The position numbers and the translations under genes were made by a program. Below, piece after piece: positions 36,890 to 44,828 of a DNA stretch of 64,000 bases (positions are counted from its first letter, which is position 1; each line of letters opens with the position of its first letter). Under the pieces are notes generated by a model. That model had not been told where the DNA came from. It ran no database searches and saw only the letters and a list, made by a program, of their open reading frames with translations. The stretch is from Burkholderia contaminans. Its GTDB lineage: Bacteria; Pseudomonadota; Gammaproteobacteria; Burkholderiales; Burkholderiaceae. The stretch lies in NCBI RefSeq assembly GCF_029633825.1, contig NZ_CP090641.1, positions 3,197,245-3,261,244 on the forward strand. Reading direction: 5' to 3'.

Positions 36890-38057
36890 CGTCGGCCGTG
36901 CCGAACAGCAGGTGCGAGATCAGCGACTTGTCGACGGGTTCGTCGTTGAGCGTGCTGGCCAGCAGTTCGCCGGCGAGTTGCTGCGGCGAGAACACCATGT
37001 CGGGCTTCAGCAGGCGCAGCCGTTCGAGGTTGCGCTGGTGGTTCACGAGCGCGACCGTGCGCACCGTCGGTGCGATCTCGCGGATCGCGAGGATGATGAA
37101 CGCGTTCTCGGCATCGTCGGCGCGCAGTGCGAGCACCGCACGCGCGGTCGCCGCGCCGGCGCTTTCCAGTACCGCGTGGTCGGTCGCATCGCCGACGATC
37201 AGGTCGGTCGTTGCGGGATAGTTGTGCTCGACGCCGGCCGGCACGACGACGGTCACCGCGTAGCCGCGCTTGCGCAGCCCGTCGTGCACCGCATGCGCGA
37301 CGGGTGTCGCGCCGACGATCAGGTAATGATGCTTGCGGATCACGTTCGAAATGCCTCCCTTGACGATCCGTTTCAGATTGCCGCCGATCACGGGGCCGAC
37401 GACCGCGCTGATCGACGTCGCGAACACCGTGATGCCGAGCACGATCACCGATGCGGTGAACAGGCGCGCGGTCGGCGCGTGCGGGACGATGTCGCCGTAG
37501 CCCACCGTCGACATCGACACGATCGAGAAATAGACGGCCGTGGCGAGATCGTGGACGGGCGGCGTGAATTCGTCGCCGAGATACAGCACGCCGAAGGTCG
37601 CGTAGATCAGCAGCGACACGATGCTCAGCAACGCGAACAGGCTGCTCGCCGCGACGCTCGCGCGGTCGAAGTGCCGCCAGTAGTACAGCAGCGCGACGGC
37701 CAGCACGGCCGTGTAGACGAACACCGCGTGGCTGCGGTAACCGCCGAGCACGCTGATCGCGGCGGCCGCGACCAGCAGCAGGATCGACAGCACCCACGCG
37801 ACGCGGGCGCGCAGCACGATGCCGATGGCCATCGTCGCGAGGCCGGCCGCGACGACCACTTGCGGCAACACGACGAGCCCGGCGTTGTCGACGAGATTCA
37901 GCGCATCGGCGAGCCACGCGTGATGCACGCCGAGCTTCGCATGCTCGACGACGGGGCGCAGCACCATGAGCGCATCGAGCGCGAGGAGGAGAGCGAGATA
38001 CCAGTGCAGGCCGATCGGCGCGAACAGGCGCCGCAGGCGGGAAGTGAGGGGCTTCAT
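36882..38057 (-). CDS. voltage-gated-like K+ channel with TrkA-N (RCK) domain
   Basis: A 391-residue ion channel. Six hydrophobic segments occupy about residues 18-155. A pore loop with the selectivity filter STVGYGD (183-189) is followed by the inner helix. The cytoplasmic RCK/TrkA-N domain begins around 235 (HHYLIVGATPVAHAV) and carries a Rossmann fold but a weak GxGxxG. This is the Kch architecture, conducting K+ under nucleotide or ligand control. ATG 38057 is used; an in-frame ATG at 38081 is possible and neither has a strong ribosome site. Its stop codon is inside the octamer array. Confidence 0.92.
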   Translation of the reverse strand: MKPLTSRLRRLFAPIGLHWYLALLLALDALMVLRPVVEHAKLGVHHAWLADALNLVDNAGLVVLPQVVVAAGLATMAIGIVLRARVAWVLSILLLVAAAAISVLGGYRSHAVFVYTAVLAVALLYYWRHFDRASVAASSLFALLSIVSLLIYATFGVLYLGDEFTPPVHDLATAVYFSIVSMSTVGYGDIVPHAPTARLFTASVIVLGITVFATSISAVVGPVIGGNLKRIVKGGISNVIRKHHYLIVGATPVAHAVHDGLRKRGYAVTVVVPAGVEHNYPATTDLIVGDATDHAVLESAGAATARAVLALRADDAENAFIILAIREIAPTVRTVALVNHQRNLERLRLLKPDMVFSPQQLAGELLASTLNDEPVDKSLISHLLFGTADAA

Positions 38058-38179
38058 CCAGTCGCCCGGCTGGCCGGGCATGTCCAACGAAACAGCCGCT
38101 ACCCTAAAGCATTCGGCGATCGGCTGCTTTTTCGAGGGGCTTTGCGGCGGCCGCGATGGAGCCGGCCGCCCGGCCGCTT

Positions 38180-38827
38180 TCAGTTCCAGCCGACCATGAT
38201 CGCGCCCATCCCGACGAGCAGGCCGCCGGTCACGCGGTTCATCGCGCGCATCCGAGCGGGCCGCTGCAGTGCGCGGCTCAGCCGGTGCGAGAACAGCGCC
38301 ATCGACGCAACGCCGCCCGCGAACAGCACCGCGAACGTCGCCGCGAGCAGCAGGAACTGCTGGTTCAGGCTCCAGTCGGCGCTCGGGACGAGGAACTGCG
38401 GAAAGAACGACGGGAAGAACAGCAGCGTCTTCGGATTCAGGCCCGAGGTCGCCACGCCGCGCCAGAACAACGCGCGGTGCGAGTCGGTGTCCGGCGTGGC
38501 CAGTCCGGCGGGGCCGGCCGAGGCGGCGGGTGCGCCGGCCGGCGCACGGCTGAGCCATTGCTTGCAGCCGAGCCAGACGAGGTAGGCCGCGCCGGCCCAG
38601 CGCAGCACGGTCAGCGCGCGCTCGTCGAGATGCACGAGCGAATTCAGGCACAGCGCGGTCAGCGCGAGTTGCAGCAGCACGGCGAGCGTGCCGCCCCAGA
38701 CGCACGGCAGCGCGCGGCGCCAGCCGGCGCGTAGCGCCTGGTTCATGGTGAGGAGGTTGACGGGGCCGGGGGCGTAGACGAGAACGGCGGAAGCGGCGAG
38801 AAACGACAGGTAAAGCCTGAACGACAT
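38180..38827 (-). CDS. LysE/RhtB family exporter
   Basis: A 215-residue inner-membrane exporter with the N-terminal signature VYAPGPVNLLTMNQALRAGW and a second-half GLNPKTLLFFPSFFPQFL motif. About six hydrophobic segments are seen, separated by an alanine-proline-rich loop near residues 95-110. Substrates of relatives are amino acids such as arginine, lysine, threonine or leucine. It is divergent from an Lrp/AsnC regulator, its likely controller. Confidence 0.92.
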   Translation of the reverse strand: MSFRLYLSFLAASAVLVYAPGPVNLLTMNQALRAGWRRALPCVWGGTLAVLLQLALTALCLNSLVHLDERALTVLRWAGAAYLVWLGCKQWLSRAPAGAPAASAGPAGLATPDTDSHRALFWRGVATSGLNPKTLLFFPSFFPQFLVPSADWSLNQQFLLLAATFAVLFAGGVASMALFSHRLSRALQRPARMRAMNRVTGGLLVGMGAIMVGWN

Positions 38828-39114
38828 GACGGGTAGGGCAGGAACAGGATCACGGGCGCCGAAACCGCGCGGCCGGATAGGCGCGCGGGCGGCGGGGGAA
38901 TCGTATGCCTGCCGGCCGGCACCGCAACTCGTGATTGCGGCCGTGCGTCCCGGTGCGAAGGGGTTGTCGCGGGGAGCGTGCCGGGCAGCAGGCATGGGTA
39001 AAAATATATCAAGGGGCCGGATTAAAAGGCTTCCGCTTTTCCATACAAACCGACACAAATCAGGGATGTCGTTCAGATAGAATCCCGGTTTTCAGTAGAA
39101 GATTCTTTTTCGCC

Positions 39115-39597
39115 ATGGCCACACGTGAACGCTCGCCGAAAACGCTCGACAGCCAGGACCGCAAGATCCTCGGCGCACTGCAGAAAAATGCGCGTCTGTC
39201 GAACGCCGAACTGGCCGAACAGATCGGCATGTCGACCACCGCGTGCTGGAACCGCACGCGGCAACTGGAGGTGGACGGCTACATCGACGGTTACGTCGCG
39301 CTCGTCAACCAGCGGAAGCTGGGCTATGCGGACATCGTGATCCTCGAAGTCACGCTCGATCGTCACGAGGACGACGCGCTCGCACGCTTCGGCGAGGAAC
39401 TCGCCGCGTTGCCCGAGGTGCTCGAGGCCTATCTCGTGTCGGGCGAGTACGACTACTGGATCAAGGTCGCGGTGGACGGCACGGCCGGCTACGAGCGGTT
39501 CCTGCGTGAAAAGCTGTACAAGATTTCGAGCATCCGTCACAGCCGCTCGATGTTCGCGCTGCGCTGCATGAAGGACGTGCCGTCGATTCAGGTGTGA
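39115..39597 (+). CDS. Lrp/AsnC family regulator
   Basis: A 160-residue feast/famine regulator. The N-terminal helix-turn-helix (LDSQDRKILGALQKNARLSNAELAEQIGMS) is followed by a RAM effector domain (about 70-150, including VSGEYDYWIKVAV). It senses an amino acid and probably induces the divergent LysE exporter 287 bp away. The start at ATG 39115 gives the usual family N-terminus. Confidence 0.94.
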   Translation: MATRERSPKTLDSQDRKILGALQKNARLSNAELAEQIGMSTTACWNRTRQLEVDGYIDGYVALVNQRKLGYADIVILEVTLDRHEDDALARFGEELAALPEVLEAYLVSGEYDYWIKVAVDGTAGYERFLREKLYKISSIRHSRSMFALRCMKDVPSIQV

Positions 39598-40040
39598 TCG
39601 GGCGGGGATGGGTGTGCGGCCGTCGTTGAAACGACGGCGCATGGGGTTGCGCATGTGCGCGGAGCGTGCCGGCAATCGGGCGAGGGGCCACGCATGATGC
39701 GCGGTTCGGCGCCTGGGCCTGCAAAGCGGATGAATCTTCCGTTCGCGGCGATCCGGCGTACTCACGCGCTGGCGAGACAACGGCTGCCCGCCCGGGCAAC
39801 CGGCAGACAAAACCGCGCCGAGGTTGATCGGCGCCGGCATCGGCTTTGAAGCAACTTCAGAGCAACTTCAACGCGCGCCCGAAACACGGCGCGCATTCAA
39901 CGGGACTACCCGGCCTGTTTCCGAAGACTTGGCTTGCAACCCGTTGCCCGACACCGCGCCCTCATGGCGCGCGTCCGGGCAAGCGGATCAGCAGGCAGGG
40001 CATCGTGCGGCCAACCGGCTGGCGGCCGGCCATTCCGCGT
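39598..40040. other. 443-bp region with no supported gene
   Basis: The open frames here have neither ribosome sites nor recognisable protein features and lie between the Lrp stop and the small 47-codon gene. I see no long repeat or clear hairpin with a U tract. Confidence 0.5.
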
Positions 40041-40184
40041 TCAGCGCGGCAGGCGTGCGTGTGCTTCAGCGATGACTTCGCAGTTCTCGAGGTGGAGTGC
40101 CCAAGCTTCTGCAATCAGCTCGCCCATACGTGCGAGCCAGCCAGCGGATTCGGTGGAACGGTCGGAGGTGTTAGACGTTTGCAT
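40041..40184 (-). CDS. small 47-residue hypothetical protein
   Basis: I do not recognise the family. The peptide is acidic to neutral and amphipathic, with a helical middle (WLARMGELIAEAWALHLENC) and a single cysteine; it has no signal peptide or membrane segment. Support comes from context: GGAG 8 nt before ATG 40184, and a good sigma-70 promoter 40-70 bp upstream on the same strand. It could be a small regulator or a toxin/antitoxin-like peptide, but nothing shows that directly. Confidence 0.5.
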   Translation of the reverse strand: MQTSNTSDRSTESAGWLARMGELIAEAWALHLENCEVIAEAHARLPR

Positions 40185-40224
40185 GACGAAGCTCCGTATA
40201 GGTGGCGAGTTAGGGATAACCCTA

Positions 40225-40253
40225 ATCATAGCGAAACGGCTTCGCTTTGTGAA
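40225..40253 (-). promoter_or_regulatory. sigma-70 promoter with internal operator for the 47-residue ORF
   Basis: On the minus strand TTCACA (40248-40253) and TATGAT (40225-40230) are exactly 17 bp apart. The spacer contains a perfect inverted repeat AGCGAA-GCCGT-TTCGCT, a likely repressor site. The predicted leader is about 33 nt. Confidence 0.55.
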
Positions 40254-40346
40254 ATGCGATTTCGTTATATGAGAATTACTGACAATTTGTGTTGCTGCTT
40301 CGCAACATGAATATCGGATGCCTGCGCGCGGCCCACATGCGTGACG

Positions 40347-40370
40347 AGGCCGCGCCTGCACGGCCTCGCA
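40347..40370. terminator. 8-bp hairpin downstream of the IclR gene
   Basis: CGAGGCCG (40347-40354) pairs with CGGCCTCG (40363-40370) across an 8-nt loop, 58 bp past the IclR stop. It has no U run. Confidence 0.35.
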
Positions 40371-40427
40371 TGGAATGAGAGAGGGGGATTCGACCGGTCG
40401 GGAGAATGAGGGGCGGCGGCCGGCGGC

Positions 40428-42082
40428 TTACCCGCCGATCCACCCGAACCGCCACGACAGCCGCCGCGTCGCGGCGAGCAACGCCTGCGCGAGGGCGCTG
40501 TCCGGCCCGCGCGGAAAGCCGCGCGACGAGCCGATGATCGCGATCACGAGCCGGATGCTGCCGGTGTGATCGAACACGGGTGCCGCGACCGTTCCGATGC
40601 CCGGCACCGGCGCGTCGAACGCGAAATCGAGTTCGTCCGCGCGGATCGTCGCGAGCCGCGCGCGGAAGGCCGCGTCGGTCGGCGCGGCGGCGCGGCCCGC
40701 GAGGCGCACGGGCTCGTTGGCGAGCAGGTCGGCCAGCACGTCGTCGGACATGCCGGCCGCGAAGATCCGGCCGATCGCCGTATTGACGAGCGACATCACC
40801 GTGCCGACCTGCAGGCTCACGTGCTGCGGTCGCGCTGATTCTTCGAGGCGGATCACGGTCGGGCCGAGCGGCCCGAGCGTCGCGGCCGCCACGCTCATGT
40901 CGGTCGCGCCGGCCAGCGCGACGATCTCGGCTTCCGCGTCGCGTGTGGGCGACACGCGCTGCATCGCGATCAGGCCGAGCGCCTGCCCGAGCGGGCCGCC
41001 GCCGAAGCAGCCGGCGTCGTCGCGGCTCAGCAGGCCGATCTTCTGCAGGCTGACGAGATGCGGAAAGGCCTTCGCGGCCGGCATGCCGGCCGCCGCCGCC
41101 AGATCGCGCAGCGGCAGCGCGCGGCCCGCCGAGACCAGCGCGAGCAGCAGCTCGCCGGTGCTGTCGAGCGCATTGATCCCGCGCTGCGCCTTCGCATCGT
41201 CGGCGAGCCCGGGCGGTACGCGCGGGGCGACCGAGGCCGGCCCGGGCCAGACGCCGGCGGAGGCGCATCGTGCGCCGCGCCGAGCGATGCGCTGGCCTGC
41301 CGTGCGGCGTCGCGCAATGCCGCTGCGATCGGGCCTTCCCAGTCGACGTCGATCGAGCCCGTCGAACCGATCACCGTCAACGCGAGCTGCAGCTTGCCTT
41401 CCGCATCGAACACCGGCACGCACATCGCGCTGACGCCGGGGCTCGGCAGGTCGACGCCACGCTCGATACCGCGTGCGCGGATCGCATCGAGTTCCGCCTG
41501 CGGCACGCCGGCGTCCGGCACGGGCTGCTCGGCGCCCGCGAGCGTGGCGCCCGCGCCGGCCCGGCTGGCCGCCATCGCGTCGAGTTGCGCGGGATCGCCG
41601 AATGCGCGGAACACGCGGCCGGTCGCCGTCGTGTCGAGCGACATCACCGAGCCGACGTGCAGGTTCACGTGCAGCGGATAACCGCCGTGCTCGATACGCA
41701 CGATCGTCGGCCCGAGCGCGCCCGGCACCGACAGCGCGACGCTCAGGCCGACCGCTTCCGCGAGCCGTGCCGCGTGCGGCAGCGCCGCGCGATAGGCCGG
41801 CTGGCGCTCGATCGACATCAACCCGAGCCGCAGCGACAACGGGCCCGGCTCGTAGTTGCCGGTGATCGTGTCGCGCTTCACGAGCGCGAGCCGCGTCAGG
41901 CTGACGAGATAGGTGTGCGCCTGCGCGGTCGACAGGTCGGCCGCCGCGGCCAGCTCGGACAGGCCGAGCGGCTTGCGCCGGCGCGCGAGCGCGTCGAGCA
42001 GCCGGCCGCCGACCTCGACACTCTGGATCCCGCGCTGCGCCTTGTGCGGCGCGTCGTCCGCGCTGACTTCGTGGTTCTGCAC
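40428..42082 (-). pseudogene. tandem double IclR-domain regulator, single-base frameshift
   Basis: Two complete IclR modules lie in series. Module 1 starts at GTG 42082 (GGAAG upstream) with a helix-turn-helix (LSELAAAADLSTAQAHTYL) and an effector domain. Module 2 has its own helix-turn-helix (LRDLAAAAGMPAAKAFPHL) and effector domain, ending at 40428. The second module has no start codon, and the first has no stop near the junction. One extra base in the GGGG run at 41224-41227 joins them into a single 551-residue protein, so a fusion with a frameshift is more likely than two genes. It is divergent from the MBL-fold gene, with a shared operator and overlapping promoters. Confidence 0.78.
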
Positions 42083-42159
42083 GCGATGATTCTTCCGTTG
42101 ACGAAACCCCGCATGGTATCCGACGCCATTTATCGCGCCAGCCCGCAGGTTTACCCGTA

Positions 42160-42193
42160 TTAAACAATAGCAAGTGACTTTGTCATTGACAAA
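42160..42193 (-). promoter_or_regulatory. sigma-70-type promoter of the IclR gene
   Basis: On the minus strand TTGTCA is followed by a 17-bp spacer and TATTGT. It overlaps the palindrome at 42179-42193, so the IclR protein could repress its own synthesis. Confidence 0.5.
42179..42193. promoter_or_regulatory. IclR-type operator TTTGTCA-T-TGACAAA
   Basis: A perfect inverted repeat with 7-bp arms and one central base in the divergent IclR/MBL region. It overlaps the -35 elements of both proposed promoters. Confidence 0.7.
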
Positions 42194-42214
42194 TATTCGG
42201 CACGGGAAGATGAT
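42186..42214 (+). promoter_or_regulatory. sigma-70-type promoter of the MBL-fold gene
   Basis: A consensus TTGACA (42186-42191) and GATGAT (42209-42214) are separated by 17 bp. The predicted leader is about 40 nt. The -35 lies in the right arm of the operator. Confidence 0.55.
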
Positions 42215-42259
42215 CCGCTCACTCCCCTCAACACATGGCTCGCAGCCACGGAACGCAAC

Positions 42260-43219
42260 ATGGCCAAAGCATTCGCCTCTCAAGCCGATCTGGAAGAGAA
42301 GAAAGTCACCTGGACGAAGCTGTCCGAGAACGCCTACGCGTACACCGCCGAAGGCGACCCGAACTCGGGCGTGATCATCGGCGACGACAGCGTGCTGATC
42401 GTCGACACGACCGCGACGCCCGCGATGGCGCAGGACCTGATCGCAAAGATCCGCAGCGTGACCGACAAGCCGATCAAGCACGTCGTGCTGTCGCATTACC
42501 ATGCGGTGCGCGTGCTCGGCGCGTCCGCGTATTTCGACGAAGGCGCGCAGCACGTGATCGCGAGCCGCGGCACGTACGAGATGATCGTCGAGCGCGGCGA
42601 GGCCGACATGAAGTCGGAGATCGAACGCTTCCCGCGCCTGTTCGCGGGTGTCGAGACGGTGCCGGGCCTGACCTGGCCGACGCTCGTGTTCGAGCGCGAG
42701 ATCACGCTGTTCCTCGGCAAGCTCGAAGTGAAGATCATGCACGTCGGCTCGGGCCACACGAAGGGCGACACCATCGTCTGGATTCCGTCGCAGAAGGTGC
42801 TGTTCTCGGGCGACCTCGTCGAATACGACGCCGCGTGCTACTGCGGCGATGCGCAGCTCGAACAATGGCCGGCCACGCTCGAGGCGCTGCGCGCGCTCGG
42901 CGCCGAGAAGCTCGTGCCGGGCCGCGGCCCCGCGCTGCTGAACCCGGACGACGTGAACAAGGGGCTCGACTACACGAAGGATTTCGTCACGACGCTGCTC
43001 GCACAGGGCCGCAAGGCCGTCGAGCAGCAGCTCGACCTGAAGGCGTCGATGGCACTGACGCGTGAAGCGATGGATCCGAAATTCGGTCACGTGTTCATCT
43101 ACGAGCACTGCTTGCCGTTCGACGTGTCGCGTGCATTCGACGAAGCGAGCGGCATCACGCATCCGCGCATCTGGACCGCGGAGCGCGACAAGGAAATGTG
43201 GGCCGCGCTGCAGGACTGA
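42260..43219 (+). CDS. MBL-fold metallo-hydrolase-like protein with altered metal site
   Basis: A 319-residue metallo-beta-lactamase-fold protein with an extra helical C-terminal region (about 230-319). Metal-site 1 ligands H79 and H81 and the loop histidine H166 (GSGHTKGD) are present, as is the bridging D185 (FSGDLVE). The site 2 ligands are all replaced: the D-H of HxHxDH is V83-R84, and the late glycine-flanked histidine is R222 (VPGRGP). A mononuclear or non-hydrolytic protein is inferred. It is divergent from the IclR regulator and followed by MFS carriers of the organic-anion type, so it may act on an imported acid or its lactone. Confidence 0.88.
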   Translation: MAKAFASQADLEEKKVTWTKLSENAYAYTAEGDPNSGVIIGDDSVLIVDTTATPAMAQDLIAKIRSVTDKPIKHVVLSHYHAVRVLGASAYFDEGAQHVIASRGTYEMIVERGEADMKSEIERFPRLFAGVETVPGLTWPTLVFEREITLFLGKLEVKIMHVGSGHTKGDTIVWIPSQKVLFSGDLVEYDAACYCGDAQLEQWPATLEALRALGAEKLVPGRGPALLNPDDVNKGLDYTKDFVTTLLAQGRKAVEQQLDLKASMALTREAMDPKFGHVFIYEHCLPFDVSRAFDEASGITHPRIWTAERDKEMWAALQD

Positions 43220-43230
43220 GCGGTTTGCAC

Positions 43231-43265
43231 AGGCGGGGTGTCCGGAAGGGCGCTCCGCCTTTTTT
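43231..43265 (+). terminator. rho-independent terminator after the MBL-fold gene
   Basis: AGGCGG (43231-43236) pairs with CCGCCT (43255-43260), followed directly by a run of six T residues. It starts 12 bp after the stop codon. Confidence 0.6.
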
Positions 43266-43398
43266 CTGAAGCGGCGACTGGTCACGGCTTCCTGCCGGCT
43301 TTCCGTCCGCCGTATCCGATCCCACAAGAAATCAGGGCGCACGTACGCCCCGGGAGACGGCTGCGCGCTCGAATCGCGCAGCCTGTTTGGAGAGAGAC

Positions 43399-44742
43399 AT
43401 GCCTCAATCGCTTCCCGCCGAAGCCACGCTCGCGCACGCGAGCGCTTCGGCTTCCGCCGCCACGGACGACGCGCTGCTGTTCCGCAAGATCGCCTGGCGA
43501 ATCGTGCCGTTCCTGTTCCTCTGCTACGTCATCTCGTTCCTCGACCGGATCAACATCGGCTTCGCGCAGTTGCAGATGAAGCACGACCTCGGCTTCAGCG
43601 ATGCGATGTACGGCCTCGGCGCTGCGGTGTTCTACGTCGGCTACGTGTTCTGCGAAGTGCCGAGCAACCTGCTGCTCGCGCGTTTCGGCGCGCGCCGCAC
43701 CTTCACGCGGATCATGCTGCTGTGGGGCATCGCGTCGACCGGGATGATGTTCGTGTCGCAGCCGTCGCATTTCTACGTGCTGCGCTTCCTGCTCGGCGTG
43801 TTCGAAGCAGGTTTCTTTCCCGGCATCGTGCTGTACCTGACCTACTGGTTTCCCGCGAACCGGCGGGCGGCCGCGATCTCGGTGTTCTTCGCGGGCGTCG
43901 CGGTGGCGGGCGTGCTCGGCGGCCTGATGTCGGGCTGGATCATGCGCGACATGAGCGGCGTGCTCGGGATGCACGGCTGGCAGTGGATGTTCGCGATCGA
44001 AGGCGCGCCGGCGATCCTGCTCGCGTTCGCCGCGTTCACATTGCTGGTCGACCGGCCGCAGGACGCCACGTGGCTCACGCCCGATGAAAAGGCGCGGGTT
44101 GCCGCGCTGTGCGCCGACGGCCGCGGGCACGGCCACGCGCACGACGGGCGCAGCCTCGTGGCGGCGCTCGCGAACCCGCGCGTGTACCTGTTCGCGTTCA
44201 TCTATTTCTCGCTGACCTGCGCGTCGCTGACGCTCAACTTCTGGATGCCGCTGATGATCCGCGACTTCGGCGTGACCGATGTCGTGGCCGTGAGCCTCTA
44301 CACGGTCGTGCCGAACGCGGTCGGCGCAGTGGGGCTGATCCTGATCGCGCGCCGGTCGGACCGCACCGGCGAGCGGCGCAAGCACTTCGCGTGCTGCACG
44401 ATCGGCGGCGGGCTCGCGCTCGCGGCATTGACGCTGCATCTGCACAGCTTCGCGGCGATGCTCGCGTGCCTGTCGGTCGCGGCGACGCTGATCTTCGCCG
44501 CGCTGCCGATCTTCTGGGCCGTGCCGACCCGTTACCTGTCGGGCAACGCGGCCGCGGCCGGGATCGCGCTGATCAGCAGCATCGGGATCACGAGCGGGAT
44601 CGTCAGCCCGTGGGTGATCGGGATGATCCGCACGCGCACCGGCAGCATGGATCTCGCCGTGTATCTGCTGGCCGCGCTGCTGGTGGCGAGCGGCGTCGCG
44701 CTGATGCTCGGCGTGAAAGGCGAAGCCGCGCCGCGCCACTGA
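43399..44742 (+). CDS. MFS transporter, anion:cation symporter family (paralogue 1)
   Basis: A 447-residue inner-membrane carrier of twelve predicted helices. The family hallmarks are FLDRINIGFAQLQM after helix 1, the R-F-G-A-R-R-T-F loop between helices 2 and 3, FLLGVFEAGFFPG in helix 4 and the repeated GLHGW/GMHGWQWMFAIEG segment. The family imports aromatic or sugar acids (phthalate, tartrate, hexuronates) with H+ or Na+. GGAGAG precedes ATG 43399. A terminator separates it from the MBL-fold gene. It has a close paralogue immediately downstream. Confidence 0.93.
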   Translation: MPQSLPAEATLAHASASASAATDDALLFRKIAWRIVPFLFLCYVISFLDRINIGFAQLQMKHDLGFSDAMYGLGAAVFYVGYVFCEVPSNLLLARFGARRTFTRIMLLWGIASTGMMFVSQPSHFYVLRFLLGVFEAGFFPGIVLYLTYWFPANRRAAAISVFFAGVAVAGVLGGLMSGWIMRDMSGVLGMHGWQWMFAIEGAPAILLAFAAFTLLVDRPQDATWLTPDEKARVAALCADGRGHGHAHDGRSLVAALANPRVYLFAFIYFSLTCASLTLNFWMPLMIRDFGVTDVVAVSLYTVVPNAVGAVGLILIARRSDRTGERRKHFACCTIGGGLALAALTLHLHSFAAMLACLSVAATLIFAALPIFWAVPTRYLSGNAAAAGIALISSIGITSGIVSPWVIGMIRTRTGSMDLAVYLLAALLVASGVALMLGVKGEAAPRH

Positions 44743-44828
44743 GCGAGCAACGGCCGGTCGCCGCAGGCGGGCGGTGGCGACCGGCGCTACGCATGGGCCC
44801 GTATCCGAATTCATCGAGGAGACGATCG

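Noticed and set aside
40428..42082. Two separate IclR genes
   Set aside because: The second module has no start codon in frame and the first no nearby stop; one inserted base yields a single continuous protein.
42260..43219. Functional metallo-beta-lactamase
   Set aside because: The site-2 ligands are missing, there is no signal peptide, and the genomic context is catabolic.
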